Below are positions 29,585 through 38,703 of a stretch of 64,000 nt of DNA, piece by piece. The stretch covers positions 433,793 to 497,792 of the forward strand of contig NZ_PYBV01000005.1 of NCBI RefSeq assembly GCF_003205615.1, read 5' to 3'. This stretch comes from Micromonospora arborensis (lineage in GTDB: Bacteria; Actinomycetota; Actinomycetes; Mycobacteriales; Micromonosporaceae). Both the position numbers and the translations under genes were made by a program. Within the stretch, counting starts at the first letter, position 1; each line of letters begins with the position of its first letter. Under the pieces are notes generated by a model. The model saw only the letters and a program-made list of their open reading frames with translations, was not told the DNA's origin and did no database searches.

Positions 29585-29727
29585 CGGTACCTCACTCCTG
29601 TCGTTCCTCGGCCGACCTCCATGATGCGGGCTACGGCCGTTCCCCGCGCCACCAATCATGTCGTGCGAGCCCCACACAAGCCCCATCCGCCCCAACCCGG
29701 CGCGTCGCGACATCGTCACCCCGCGCC

Positions 29728-29795
29728 GACCTTGCACTACCTGTTACGGCAATCCGCCGCAAAAGGGGCAACGGCGCGACCGAAAGTGCAAGATC
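29728..29795 (+). repeat. 68-bp inverted-repeat element (copy B)
   Basis: Left end GACCTTGCACT and right end CGACCGAAAGTGCAAGATC in the 231-base gap between the SepIVA-like start and the coaD stop. The left arm is more decayed than in the other copies, but length (68 bp) and right arm match. It is about 20 bases past the coaD stop and could act as its hairpin terminator. No long C-rich tract at this site. Confidence 0.8.
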
Positions 29796-29815
29796 GCGGG
29801 AAGCGGATGAGTCGG

Positions 29816-30298
29816 TCAGGGGCGGGGGCCGAGGCGGGCTTGCAGGGCCTCGCGGACCGGGTCGGGCACGTGGGCGGAGATGTCGCCGCCCCACTTGGCC
29901 ACGTCCTTGACCAGACTCGAGGAGAGGAACGAGTAGAGCGGGTTGGTCGGCATGAAGAGCGTCTCGACGCCGGCCAGCCCGATGTTCATCTGGGCCATCT
30001 GCAACTCGTAGTCGAAGTCGCTGACCGCCCGCAGACCCTTGATCAGCACACTCGCCTGCTGGGCCCGGCAGAAGTCCACCAGCAGCCCGCGGAACGACTC
30101 GACCCGCACGTTCCCGTACGAGGAGGTCACCTCGCGGAGCATGTCGATCCGCTCCTCGACGGTGAACAGGCCACTCTTCGACTGGTTCACCAGCACACCG
30201 ACGATCACCTCGTCGAAGAGCCGGCTGGCTCGCCCGATGATGTCGAGGTGTCCGTTGGTGACCGGATCGAACGAACCGGGGCACACCGCACGTCTCAT
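29816..30298 (-). CDS. coaD: Phosphopantetheine adenylyltransferase CoaD
   Basis: Penultimate enzyme of coenzyme A synthesis, joining ATP and 4'-phosphopantetheine to give dephospho-CoA. 160 aa with nucleotidyltransferase motif [15 protein letters not shown] (T/HxGH signature) and the C-terminal [14 protein letters not shown] loop. [16 protein letters not shown] is the conserved substrate-binding stretch. ATG at 30298 overlaps the rsmD stop by 4 bases (ATGA); an in-frame start at 30316 is disfavoured. Confidence 0.97.
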   Translation of the reverse strand: MRRAVCPGSFDPVTNGHLDIIGRASRLFDEVIVGVLVNQSKSGLFTVEERIDMLREVTSSYGNVRVESFRGLLVDFCRAQQASVLIKGLRAVSDFDYELQMAQMNIGLAGVETLFMPTNPLYSFLSSSLVKDVAKWGGDISAHVPDPVREALQARLGPRP

Positions 30299-30858
30299 GA
30301 TCGGCGACCGTACCAAAGGGTGGTCTCGCCGTACCGGCGACTGCGCTCGGCGGTGATCCCGTCCACCCAGTCGAACTGCCTGGTGCGACGGGACCGCTCC
30401 ACCACCACCAGCGCGTCGGGCGCGAGCCAGCCGCCGTCGACAAGCGCGGTCAGCACGGCGGTGATCTCCTCGGCCGGCACCGCGTACGGCGGATCGGCGA
30501 AGACCACGTCGTAGGTCTCGCCACCGGGGCCAGCGGCGAGCACCGTCGCCACCTTGCCGGTGACCAGGCGGGCCGCCGTTCCTGCGCGCAGGGTCGCCAC
30601 GTTCTCCCGGATCACCCGGGCCGCCCGCGGGTCGGACTCGACCAGCAGCACGTGCCGGGCCCCCCGGGAGAGCGCCTCCAGCCCGACCGCGCCGGAACCG
30701 GCGTACAGGTCGGCGAAGCGGGCACCGTCGAGGTCGACCTCGGCCTGGACGGCACTGAACAGCGCCTCCCGCACTCGGTCGGACGTGGGTCGGGTGCCGG
30801 CGCCGGGAGGCGCGGCGATTCGCCGGCCGCCGAGCGTCCCGGCCACGATCCGGGTCAC
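30295..30858 (-). CDS. rsmD: 16S rRNA (guanine966-N2)-methyltransferase RsmD
   Basis: 187-aa SAM-dependent methyltransferase. SAM-binding motif [20 protein letters not shown], acidic ribose-binding VLLVESD, and the catalytic DPPY in [11 protein letters not shown]. The leading [14 protein letters not shown] is typical. GTG at 30858 with AGGAGG 6 bases upstream. Coupled to coaD by a 4-base overlap, the standard pair in actinobacteria. Confidence 0.96.
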   Translation of the reverse strand: MTRIVAGTLGGRRIAAPPGAGTRPTSDRVREALFSAVQAEVDLDGARFADLYAGSGAVGLEALSRGARHVLLVESDPRAARVIRENVATLRAGTAARLVTGKVATVLAAGPGGETYDVVFADPPYAVPAEEITAVLTALVDGGWLAPDALVVVERSRRTRQFDWVDGITAERSRRYGETTLWYGRRS

Positions 30859-31405
30859 CGTTTCCTCCTGCTCATGCCCGCGACGCTACGCGAGCCAGCG
30901 CAGACCGCGACCGACACCGCCCGTATCACCAGTCACCAGCCGACCAGGTCCGAGCCGAGCCGCTCAGCCACGGCGTCGACACCGAACGGCACCGGAGGCG
31001 GGTGCACTGGTGAGCGTTATGACTCAGAGGTATAAATATGCCGCTGAGTCATAACGCTTGTCGGGATGTCCGCCCGGCGGGCCGGACGACAGACGTCCGC
31101 ACTTCGCACCGGCACTTGAGGACGATCCGGGTCCATTGCGGAGCCCCTCGCGACCGTCGCCGCCGATCCTCAGTGATCAGACGGGCACCACCAGTTCATC
31201 AAAGATCACGAATTGATTACATTGCCCAATGGCAATGATATGAACTCCCTTCATTCGTGGCCCGCCAGTACAGTCACCCCCTGTCCCCGCTTCGCGCGGG
31301 AACACCCCCGTGTTGCGCGACGTCCCGGTGAGCAGACGATCCGTCCGGTCGCCAGGCCTCCCGACCTCCCGCACACGATCCGTACCCCCTCATCAGGAGC
31401 AGGCG
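30859..31405. other. Long gene-free region upstream of the surface-protein gene
   Basis: 547 bases with no supported gene between divergent rsmD and the LPxTG gene. Holds the second 52-bp palindrome (31010-31061), an AT-rich stretch 31190-31260 with the dyad CATTGCC-CAAT-GGCAATG (31220-31237), and presumably both promoters. The dyad is a candidate operator for the surface-protein gene. Confidence 0.65.
31010..31061. repeat. 52-bp imperfect palindrome with AT centre (copy 2)
   Basis: Same design as 3607-3658. AGCGTTATGACTCAG pairs exactly with CTGAGTCATAACGCT, and the centre GAGGTATAAATATGCC is nearly identical to copy 1. Changes in one arm are matched in the other (GATATGAC/GTCATACC in copy 1, TTATGAC/GTCATAA here), indicating selection for pairing. 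Confidence 0.88.
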
Positions 31406-32587
31406 TTGAACCTCCCCAAGTCTCCGCTGCGGCGCATCGCGGCCATCGCCGCGGGCGCGCTGATCGGCCTCACCGGTGTTGGCGTCATGGCGTCCCCCGC
31501 CAGCGCCCACTACAGCGAGCCGAGCGGCAAAGCGGTCTGCGACACCACCACCGGCGAGTGGGTGGTGACCTGGACCGTGCAGAGCAAGGCCCACTACTCG
31601 TCCAAGTTCTTCGGGCTGAAGACTGTCCGGCTCACCCCCGCTGGCACCACCGTGACCAACATCGAGGTGTCGGAACGCGGGAAGTACCCGTACGACGTCA
31701 ACACCCCGATCACGGGCGAGCAGCGGGTCCCCGGCTCGGCGACCCAGGCCACCCTCGCGGTGCAGGCCAAGTGGGACGACCGCTACTCCGAGGACAAGCC
31801 CACCAAGGGCAAGGTGACGTTCGGCGGCACCTGCACCAAGGACACCCCGCCGGCCAGCCCGACGCCGACGCCGACGGCCAGCCCGACCCCCACCCCGAGC
31901 CCCACCGTGACCCCGCCGGCTGCGGTCACCGTCCCCACCGCCAGCTTCGCCTCCGACTGCGAGGGTGCCGTCACGGTGACGCTGGCTAACGGTGCCGACG
32001 CCACGACCGACGCCAAGCTCACCGTCAAGGCGACGGGCTTCTCGGAGACCTACACCGTCAAGCCGGGTGCCAGCAAGAGTGACATCGTCGTTCCGGCCAA
32101 GGCCGGCGCGATCACCGTCAGCGAGGGCGACAAGGTCGTCGGCACGCCCTACACCTGGGCGACCCCGGAGGACTGCGTCAAGCCGGGTGAGCCCCAGGCC
32201 GGCTTCGAGTCCACCTGCGACAAGCTCGTCTTCGGCTTCGCCAACCCGGAGGACGGCAAGGCCTTCGAGGTGACCCTGACCCCGAACAAGGGCGAGGCGC
32301 AGAAGCGGACCGTCGAGCCCGGCAAGACCGTGATCGTCGAGTTCCCGGCGTCCGAGGGTCTGACCGTGACGCCGGCGGCCGAGGGCCTCGACGACACCAG
32401 CCCGATCGCCTGGGAGAAGCCGGCCGACTGCAACGCCGGCCAGGGTGGCGGCGACAAGGACGAGCCGGCGCTGCCGCTGACCGGTGCCGCGACCGGCGGG
32501 ATCATCGCTGGCGCCGTGGTGCTGCTCGCCGCTGGTGCGGGCCTGTTCGTGATGGCGCGTCGTCGTCGGGTGCGCTTCACCGCCTGA
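31406..32587 (+). CDS. Sortase-anchored (LPxTG) cell-surface protein
   Basis: 393-aa exported protein. Signal peptide residues 1-34 (RRIAAIAAGALIGLTGVGVM then ASPASA before HYSEP). An extracellular domain with Cys pairs, a Pro/Thr/Ser linker (TPTPTASPTPTPSPT), two further beta-rich Cys-containing domains, then the sortase signal LPLTGAATGG, a hydrophobic helix and RRRRVRFT. The start is TTG at 31406 with AGGAG 6 bases upstream; an in-frame ATG at 31310 has no such site and a non-signal leader. No sortase gene is in the window. Partner or ligand unknown. Confidence 0.87.
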   Translation: MNLPKSPLRRIAAIAAGALIGLTGVGVMASPASAHYSEPSGKAVCDTTTGEWVVTWTVQSKAHYSSKFFGLKTVRLTPAGTTVTNIEVSERGKYPYDVNTPITGEQRVPGSATQATLAVQAKWDDRYSEDKPTKGKVTFGGTCTKDTPPASPTPTPTASPTPTPSPTVTPPAAVTVPTASFASDCEGAVTVTLANGADATTDAKLTVKATGFSETYTVKPGASKSDIVVPAKAGAITVSEGDKVVGTPYTWATPEDCVKPGEPQAGFESTCDKLVFGFANPEDGKAFEVTLTPNKGEAQKRTVEPGKTVIVEFPASEGLTVTPAAEGLDDTSPIAWEKPADCNAGQGGGDKDEPALPLTGAATGGIIAGAVVLLAAGAGLFVMARRRRVRFTA

Positions 32588-32607
32588 GACAACCCGCTCT
32601 GAAAGCT

Positions 32608-32641
32608 GAGGGCGCGTCGACCATCTGGTCGACGCGCCCTC
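32608..32641. terminator. Perfect 15-bp hairpin between convergent surface-protein gene and recG
   Basis: GAGGGCGCGTCGACC and its complement around ATCT. Lies 20 bases after the surface-protein stop and 48 bases after the recG stop, so it can serve both strands. Confidence 0.85.
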
Positions 32642-32689
32642 GGTGTATTCCGCTGACCAGTTGATGAGAAGCAGGCCAGGCGGGGACCG

Positions 32690-34888
32690 TCAGCCCTTTT
32701 CCAGGTATTCCGCGCGGTCCTCGTCGACAAGCGCGGCGACCGAGGCGGCCAGCGCCGGGTTGCGGGTCAGCTCCGGGTCCTCCTCGACGAGGGTGATCGC
32801 CTCGGCGCGGGCGTCACGGATCAGGTCGGCGTCGCGGCGCAGGGACAGCAGCCGCAGGTGCGAGCGGTGCCCGGACTGGGTGGCACCAAGCACGTCACCC
32901 TCGCGGCGCTGCTCCAGATCCAGCTCGGCGAGCTTGAAACCGTCGCTGGTGGACGCCACCGCGTCCAGCCGTTCCCGTGCCGACGAACCCTCGGCCGCTT
33001 CGCTGACCAGCAGGCAGAGCCCCGCCGCGGCGCCACGGCCGACCCGGCCACGGAGCTGGTGCAGTTGGGAGACACCGAACCGGTCGGCGTCCAGCACGAT
33101 CATGACGGTCGCGTTCGGTACGTCCACGCCGACCTCGATCACGGTGGTCGCCACGAGCACGTCCAGCTCACCGGCGGCGAAGGATCGCATCACCGCGTCC
33201 TTCTCGTCGGCCGGCAGGCGACCGTGCAACACCCCGATCCGCAGGCCGTGCAGTGGCCCCTCGGCCAGCAGTGGGGCCACCTCGGTCACCGCCAGCGGCG
33301 GCCGTCGGCCGTTGTCGTCCTCGGGCGGTGGTTCCTCTTCCGACGCCGGGCCGTCACCGATTCGCGGGCACACCACGTACGCCTGATGGCCGGCGGCCAC
33401 CTCCTCGCGGATCCGACGCCAGGCCCGATCCAGGTACGCCGGTTTCTCGGCGGCCGGCACCACGTGCGAGGCGATCGGCGATCGCCCTCGGGGCAACTGG
33501 GAGAGGGTGGAGACCTCCAGGTCGCCGTAGACGGTCATCGCCACCGTGCGCGGGATCGGGGTGGCCGTCATCACCAGCACGTGCGGCGGCTGGTCGGCCT
33601 TGGCCCGCAGAGCGTCGCGCTGCTCGACGCCGAAGCGGTGCTGCTCGTCGACGACCACCAGGCCCAGATCAGCGAAGTCCACGCCCTCGTAGAGCAGGGC
33701 GTGGGTGCCGAGCACGATGCCGGCGGCTCCACTGGCCACCTCGCCGAGCGCCCGTCGCCGGGCTGCCGCGCCCAGCGAACCGGTGACCAGCTCGACCCGG
33801 GTGGCGTGCTCGGCGGAACCCAGCTCACCGGCCTGCCCGAGTGGCCCGAGCAGGTCGAGCATGCCGCGGTGGTGTTGGGCGGCCAGCACCTCGGTCGGCG
33901 CCAGCAGCGCGGCCTGCCCTCCCGCGTCGACCACCTGGAGCATTGCCCGCAACGCCACCACCGTCTTGCCCGAGCCCACCTCACCCTGCAACAACCGGTG
34001 CATCGGGTGCGGGGCGGCCAGGTCCGCGGCGATCTCCACGCCGACGTCGCGCTGGCCGGCCGTCAGCTCGTACGGAAGGCGGGCGTCGAAGGCGTCCAGC
34101 AGCCCGTCGGGACGCGGCGGGCGGGGCCGGGCCGGCCAGTCCGCGGCCCGGTGCTTGCGCTGCACCAGGGTCAACTGGACGGCGAACGCCTCGTCCCACT
34201 TGAGCCGCCGCCGCGCCCGGTACAGCTCCTCCTTGCTGGTGGGCCGGTGGATCTCCCGCAGGGCGGTGCCGAGCCCGACCAGTTTGCGGCTGGCCCGCAC
34301 GCTGCCCGGCAGCGGATCGTCCGGCGGGGTGAACGTGTCCAGCACGACCCGGACACAGCGGGCGATCACCCAGGTCGGCACGGCCGCCGCGGCCGGGTAG
34401 ACGGGGATCAGCGCACCGGCGAACTCCTCGATCTCGTCGTTGACCGCCGCCTCGCCCTCACCACCCTCGCCGAGCAGGACGTACTCCGGGCCGTTGAGCT
34501 GCCGTTTGCCCCGGAACTCGGTGACCTTGCCGGCGAACAGCCCCCACCGGCCGGGGCGCAGCTCCCGCTCGCGCCACGCCTGGTTGCCGAAGAACGTCAA
34601 CGTCAGCAGCCCGCCGGAGCCGTCGCCGACGGTCACCTCCAGCAGGTTGCCGCGCCGTTGGCGCATCGGGCGCACGGCGGTGCGCTGCACCTGGGCCAGC
34701 ACGGTGACCTGCTCGCCGACGTCCAGCGAGCGGATGTCGGTGTGCTCGCCGCGCTCGTCGTAGCGTCGTGGGAAGTGATAGACCAGGTCACCCGCGGTGT
34801 GCAGGTCGAGGTGTGCGGCCAGCGCCTTGGCTGTCTTGTCCCCGACCAGCTTCTTCAGCGGAGTGTCCACGGTGGCTGGTTCGCTCAT
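32690..34888 (-). CDS. recG: ATP-dependent DNA helicase RecG
   Basis: Branch-migrating helicase that regresses stalled forks. 732 aa: wedge/OB domain at the N-terminus (LLEVTVGDGSGGLLTLTFFG), Walker A LLQGEVGSGKTVVALRAM, DEQHRFGVEQRDAL, MTATPIPRTVA, and the C-terminal motifs VIEVGVDVPNATVMIVLDAD and QLHQLRGRVGRG. An acidic Pro-rich insert (EEEPPPEDDNGRRP) sits between the two helicase halves. ATG at 34888 (MSEPATVDTPLKKLVG) overlaps the DAK stop by 4 bases. A longer upstream open frame belongs to the DAK region and is not used. Confidence 0.96.
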   Translation of the reverse strand: MSEPATVDTPLKKLVGDKTAKALAAHLDLHTAGDLVYHFPRRYDERGEHTDIRSLDVGEQVTVLAQVQRTAVRPMRQRRGNLLEVTVGDGSGGLLTLTFFGNQAWRERELRPGRWGLFAGKVTEFRGKRQLNGPEYVLLGEGGEGEAAVNDEIEEFAGALIPVYPAAAAVPTWVIARCVRVVLDTFTPPDDPLPGSVRASRKLVGLGTALREIHRPTSKEELYRARRRLKWDEAFAVQLTLVQRKHRAADWPARPRPPRPDGLLDAFDARLPYELTAGQRDVGVEIAADLAAPHPMHRLLQGEVGSGKTVVALRAMLQVVDAGGQAALLAPTEVLAAQHHRGMLDLLGPLGQAGELGSAEHATRVELVTGSLGAAARRRALGEVASGAAGIVLGTHALLYEGVDFADLGLVVVDEQHRFGVEQRDALRAKADQPPHVLVMTATPIPRTVAMTVYGDLEVSTLSQLPRGRSPIASHVVPAAEKPAYLDRAWRRIREEVAAGHQAYVVCPRIGDGPASEEEPPPEDDNGRRPPLAVTEVAPLLAEGPLHGLRIGVLHGRLPADEKDAVMRSFAAGELDVLVATTVIEVGVDVPNATVMIVLDADRFGVSQLHQLRGRVGRGAAAGLCLLVSEAAEGSSARERLDAVASTSDGFKLAELDLEQRREGDVLGATQSGHRSHLRLLSLRRDADLIRDARAEAITLVEEDPELTRNPALAASVAALVDEDRAEYLEKG

Positions 34889-36498
34889 TCGATCCCTACC
34901 AGGAGCGGATAAAACGGCTGGCCGCCCGGGTACGTGTGCACCTCGACGAACGGCCAGCGCCTCGCGACGTGCGCGCGGACGGCATCGGTGAGCCCGGCCG
35001 GGGCGTCCGCCCCGGCCAGCAGGGTGACCATCTCGCCACCGCCGCCGAGCATCCGGTCGACCACGGCCGCGCAGGTGTCGGTGAGGTCGGTGCCGATCAG
35101 GTGCACCTCCCCCTCCACCAGCGCCAGCACGTCGCCCGGACGACAGGGGCCGGCCACCGTCAGCGCCTCCCGGCTGGCATGGCAGACCTCGGCGTAACGG
35201 CAGGCCCCGGCGGCCTCCGCCATCGCGATGACGTCGTCCTCGAAGCGGCGGTCGCCGTCGCGGACCGCGAGGGCTGCGAGGGCCTGCACGGGCGAGCGGG
35301 TCGGCACCACGCTCACCTTGATGCCGTGGCGATGGGCCTCGCGGGCCGCCGCGCTCGCCACCGCCTGCGTGTTGGGGTCGTTGGGCAGCACCACCACCCG
35401 GGCCGCGCCGGTGCCGCGGACCGCGTCCAGCAGCTCGCCAGTGGACGGGTTGCCCGGCACCACGGTGGCCCCCTCCGCGGCGAACAGGTCGGCGATGCCG
35501 CCGCCGGTGGCCACCACCACCGCGGCCCGGCCGTCCGCGACCGGGCCGCGGGGCGGCTCCGGTTGGTCGGCGAAGCGGGTCACCGAGATCCGGTACGGGC
35601 GGCCGGCGGCGACGCCCGCCTCGACCGCCGCGCCCACGTCGTTGACGTGCACGTGCACGTTCCAGGTGCTCTCCGGCTCGCGCCCGTCGCCGACGACGAC
35701 CAGCGAATCCCCCAGCGCGTCCAGCGCCCGCCGCATCCCGGCCACCGCCTCGGCCCCGGCGTCGAGCAGGAACTGCACCTCGTACGCGTACTCGTCGGAA
35801 CCGGCCTCCCGCGCGACGGTGGCCGCCGGGCGGGCGGAGCGCGGCGTCGGTGCGGGCCGGGCGGCGCTCTCGCCGGTGAGCACCTCGACCAGGGCGTCGA
35901 GCAGCACGCAGAGCCCTCGGCCGCCCGCGTCGACCACGCCCGCGAGGGCCAGCGCCGGCAGTTGCTCCGGGGTCCGGGCGAGGGCCTCGGTCGCCGCCCG
36001 GGCTGCGACGCGGGCCACCGCCGGCAGGTCGCCGCTGTCGGCGCGTTCGGCGGCGGTGGCGGCCGCCGCGACAACGGTGAGCAGGGTGCCCTCGACCGGT
36101 CGGGCAACCGCGGTGTACGCGGCGGTGGCGCCGGAGCGCAGCGCGGCGGCCAACTCCCGGCCGCGCACCGCCGGAACCACGGCGACCTCGTCGGCGAAAC
36201 CCCGCAGGATCTGCGAGAGGATCACCCCGGAGTTGCCCCGCGCGCCGAGCAGCGCGCCCTGGGCCATCAGCCGCAGCGCGTGCCCGTGCGCGGTCGGCCC
36301 GCTGTCGGGCAGAGTGTCCAGATCCATCGCGAGGGCCTGCTGGGCCGAGGTGAGGGTGAGCACCAGATTGGTGCCGGTGTCGCCGTCGGGCACCGGATAG
36401 ACGTTGAGCTGGTCGATCTCGCCCTGGTGACGCTTCAGCGCGGTCAGCCCACCCGCGCACCAGCGGCGGACCGCGGCGGCGTCGAGGGTGTCCAGCAC
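34885..36498 (-). CDS. DAK-domain fatty acid kinase-like protein (FakA/YloV family)
   Basis: About 537 aa. The DhaL-type nucleotide domain opens with INQLNVYPVPDGDTGTN-like sequence (here IDQLNVYPVPDGDTGTNL) and continues with GALLGARGNSGVILSQILRG and ALAGVVDAGGRGLCVLLDAL. A middle and a C-terminal domain follow, as in FakA, which phosphorylates fatty acids bound by FakB. GTG at 36498 (VLDTLDAAAVRRWC) has AGTAGG upstream; GTG at 36528 is the alternative. Coupled to recG as in most actinobacteria. No FakB in the window. Confidence 0.88.
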   Translation of the reverse strand: MLDTLDAAAVRRWCAGGLTALKRHQGEIDQLNVYPVPDGDTGTNLVLTLTSAQQALAMDLDTLPDSGPTAHGHALRLMAQGALLGARGNSGVILSQILRGFADEVAVVPAVRGRELAAALRSGATAAYTAVARPVEGTLLTVVAAAATAAERADSGDLPAVARVAARAATEALARTPEQLPALALAGVVDAGGRGLCVLLDALVEVLTGESAARPAPTPRSARPAATVAREAGSDEYAYEVQFLLDAGAEAVAGMRRALDALGDSLVVVGDGREPESTWNVHVHVNDVGAAVEAGVAAGRPYRISVTRFADQPEPPRGPVADGRAAVVVATGGGIADLFAAEGATVVPGNPSTGELLDAVRGTGAARVVVLPNDPNTQAVASAAAREAHRHGIKVSVVPTRSPVQALAALAVRDGDRRFEDDVIAMAEAAGACRYAEVCHASREALTVAGPCRPGDVLALVEGEVHLIGTDLTDTCAAVVDRMLGGGGEMVTLLAGADAPAGLTDAVRAHVARRWPFVEVHTYPGGQPFYPLLVGIE

Positions 36499-36801
36499 GG
36501 CCAGAAGCCTACTGGCGCGCACCGACACGCGTCGGACTCGTCCGGCGTGTCCGGTTGCCCCCGCCCCGGGCGGCGCTCCCTCCCGGGCCGATCAACCCGG
36601 ACCTGCCCTGCGGGTACAGTGGCCGCCGGAACCACCCCCCTGCAACCGGCGGGCCGACCCACCATCCGCTGGCGGGGGCGCGGCTGGCCACCGGGCCAGG
36701 GCGGTTGGTCCCGTCGGCGGGGCATCGGGTAGGCTGACCAGGTTGCCCGTGCAGCACCTCTGCCGGCGACCTCATGAACGTTTCAATCCCAGGAGTATCC
36801 C

Positions 36802-36993
36802 GTGGCTAGCGTGTGCGACGTCTGTGGCAAGGGGCCGGGCTTCGGCCACAACGTGCCCTGGTCCAAGAAGAAGACCAACCGCCGCTGGAACCCGAACATC
36901 CAGTCGGTGCGCACCCCGGCCGGTGGCGGCAACACCAAGAAGCTGCAGGTCTGCACCTCGTGCATCAAGGCCGGCAAGGTCACCCGCGCCTGA
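36802..36993 (+). CDS. rpmB: 50S ribosomal protein L28 (zinc-binding form)
   Basis: 63-aa L28, MASVCDVCGKGPGFGHNVPW, with CDVC and CTSC forming a zinc site (C+ form). GTG at 36802 with AGGAG upstream. Divergent from the DAK-recG unit, with about 300 bases of promoter region between. Transcript ends at the hairpin 37024-37051. Confidence 0.97.
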   Translation: MASVCDVCGKGPGFGHNVPWSKKKTNRRWNPNIQSVRTPAGGGNTKKLQVCTSCIKAGKVTRA

Positions 36994-37023
36994 CGCGGCG
37001 GCACCACACTTCTCGTTCGGCTC

Positions 37024-37051
37024 AGCCGGCGGACCCTGAGGTCCGCCGGCT
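37024..37051 (+). terminator. Perfect 12-bp hairpin after rpmB
   Basis: AGCCGGCGGACC and GGTCCGCCGGCT around CTGA, 31 bases past the rpmB stop. No long T run follows. Confidence 0.85.
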
Positions 37052-37123
37052 CTGTCGTGTTCGCGCCGAACGCCGTACCGCCCGCGCCCGGAGCCGCAGG
37101 CCGCGCCCGTCGGCGACCTCAGG

Positions 37124-37585
37124 TCAGAGGGTGCGGCCGAAGGAGACGCAGCCCTCCGCGTCCTTGTAGAAGCCGAAGTTCGGGATCCGCTCGTAGCCGG
37201 CGGAGCGGTACATCGCGATTGCCTCGGGCTGCTTGTCGCCGCACTCCAGAACCACCCGCTTGCGGCCCTGCTCCCGAGCCGAGCGCTCGACGGCCGCCAG
37301 CACCGTGCGGGCCACGCCTCGCCCACGCGCCGCCGGGGCCGTGTACATCCGCTTCAGCTCCGCGGTGTCCGCACCGTGGCTGCGCCAGCCACCGCAGCCG
37401 ACCGGCTCGCCAGCCAGATAGGCGACGAGGAACGCGCCATCGGGCGGCTCGAACTCGGTCGCGTCCACCGGGGTGTCGTCGCCGGAGCCGCCGTAGCGGG
37501 CACTCAGGTCGGCCAGGGCCGAACCGATCAACTGCTGCGCCACCGGTGCGTCGAACCGCACCACCCGGATCTCGATCTCACTCAC
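37124..37585 (-). CDS. GNAT-family N-acetyltransferase
   Basis: About 153-aa acetyltransferase. Acetyl-CoA site is MYTAPAARGRGVARTVLAAV (R/QxxGxG/A) and the later strand is AIAMYRSAGYERI. FLVAYLAGEPVGCGGWR is the preceding beta region. GTG at 37585 (VSEIEIRVVRFD) fits the domain start; a GTG at 37618 overlapping the thiL stop (GTGA) is an alternative and would imply coupling. Substrate unknown; it follows thiL on the same strand. Confidence 0.88.
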   Translation of the reverse strand: MSEIEIRVVRFDAPVAQQLIGSALADLSARYGGSGDDTPVDATEFEPPDGAFLVAYLAGEPVGCGGWRSHGADTAELKRMYTAPAARGRGVARTVLAAVERSAREQGRKRVVLECGDKQPEAIAMYRSAGYERIPNFGFYKDAEGCVSFGRTL

Positions 37586-37614
37586 GGTATCCAGGGTACG
37601 GCGGACGTCAGGTT

Positions 37615-38607
37615 TCACCGGAAGTGATCCCAGCCGGTCGGGCCCTCGTAGGGTGCGCCGTCGACCGTCACCCCGGCACCGTCTGTCACCACGCCGATCG
37701 GCCGCCAGTTCGGCGGCAACACCACCGCCGGGGGGAAGGTCGCGGCCAGCGCATGGTCGTCGCCACCGGAGAGGATCCAGGTGTACGGGTCGACGCCGAG
37801 CGCCTGCGCCGCGTCGGCCATCTGCCGGGGCACCTCGAACGCGTTCCGGCGCACATCGATCGCGACCCCGCTGGCCGCCGAGACGTGCCCGAGGTCGGCG
37901 AGCAGCCCGTCCGACACGTCGATCATCGAGGTGGCGCCGAGCCGGGCGGCCTGCGGGCCGGCCGGGTAGGGCACCTGCGGCCGTCGGTACGCCTCGACCA
38001 GCAACCGGGGGGTGCGGAAGCCCCGGGTGAGCACGGTCAACCCGGCTGCCGCGTGCCCGGTGCGCCCGGCCAGGGCGAGCACGTCCCCCGGGCGGGCACC
38101 CGAGCGCAGCACGGGCGCGCGACCCTCCAGGTCGCCCAGGGCGGTGACCGCGACGGTCAGGGTCGGGCTTGCCGACATGTCCCCGCCGACGACGCTCGCG
38201 CCGACCGTCGCGGCCTCGGCGCCCAGCCCGTCGGCCAACTCCTCCGCCCAGCCGGTGTCCAGGTCCGCCGGCATGCAGAGCGCGACCAGCAGCGCGGTCG
38301 GCGTGGCACCCATCGCCGCGATGTCGGCCAGATTGGCCGCCGCCGCCCGGTGCCCGACGTCGCGGGCGGAGGACCAGTCCCGCCGGAAGTGCCGCCCGTC
38401 GACCAGCACGTCGGTGGAGGCCACCACCCGGCCGTCCGGCGCGGTCACCACCGCCGCGTCGTCGCCCGGGCCGAGCAGGGTCGTCGGTCCGTACGACAGT
38501 CGGGCGGTGATCTTCCCGATCAGCCCGAACTCTCCAATTCCGGACACGCCGGCACCGCCGCCGGCGTTCCGCCCGTGCTGCTGCCCGGCTCCGCCGTGCT
38601 CGCTCAC
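37615..38607 (-). CDS. thiL: Thiamine-monophosphate kinase
   Basis: ATP-dependent kinase giving thiamine pyrophosphate from thiamine monophosphate. 330 aa with GEFGLIGKITARL, the Asp-rich LLGPGDDAAVV and STDVLVDGRHFRRDW, NLADIAAMGATP, VVGGDMSAS and MIDVSDGLLADLGH, all canonical ThiL/AIR-synthase-fold metal and nucleotide motifs. GTG at 38607 (VSEHGGAGQQHG) has AAGGAG 6 bases upstream. Short Gly-rich leader before the fold. Divergent from the Lrp-type gene. Confidence 0.96.
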   Translation of the reverse strand: MSEHGGAGQQHGRNAGGGAGVSGIGEFGLIGKITARLSYGPTTLLGPGDDAAVVTAPDGRVVASTDVLVDGRHFRRDWSSARDVGHRAAAANLADIAAMGATPTALLVALCMPADLDTGWAEELADGLGAEAATVGASVVGGDMSASPTLTVAVTALGDLEGRAPVLRSGARPGDVLALAGRTGHAAAGLTVLTRGFRTPRLLVEAYRRPQVPYPAGPQAARLGATSMIDVSDGLLADLGHVSAASGVAIDVRRNAFEVPRQMADAAQALGVDPYTWILSGGDDHALAATFPPAVVLPPNWRPIGVVTDGAGVTVDGAPYEGPTGWDHFR

Positions 38608-38703
38608 CGCTGCTCCTTGACCGCCGATAGGGATCAGACCTGGTCCGTAAGGTACTTTCACCCTTCGGGCCGCTCCCGAGCGGCGACGGACGGAGGTCGA
38701 GTC

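Noticed and set aside
32690..36460. Extended recG frame running through the DAK gene
   Set aside because: RecG starts at 34888 with ATGA coupling; the upstream part is a shifted frame of the DAK gene.
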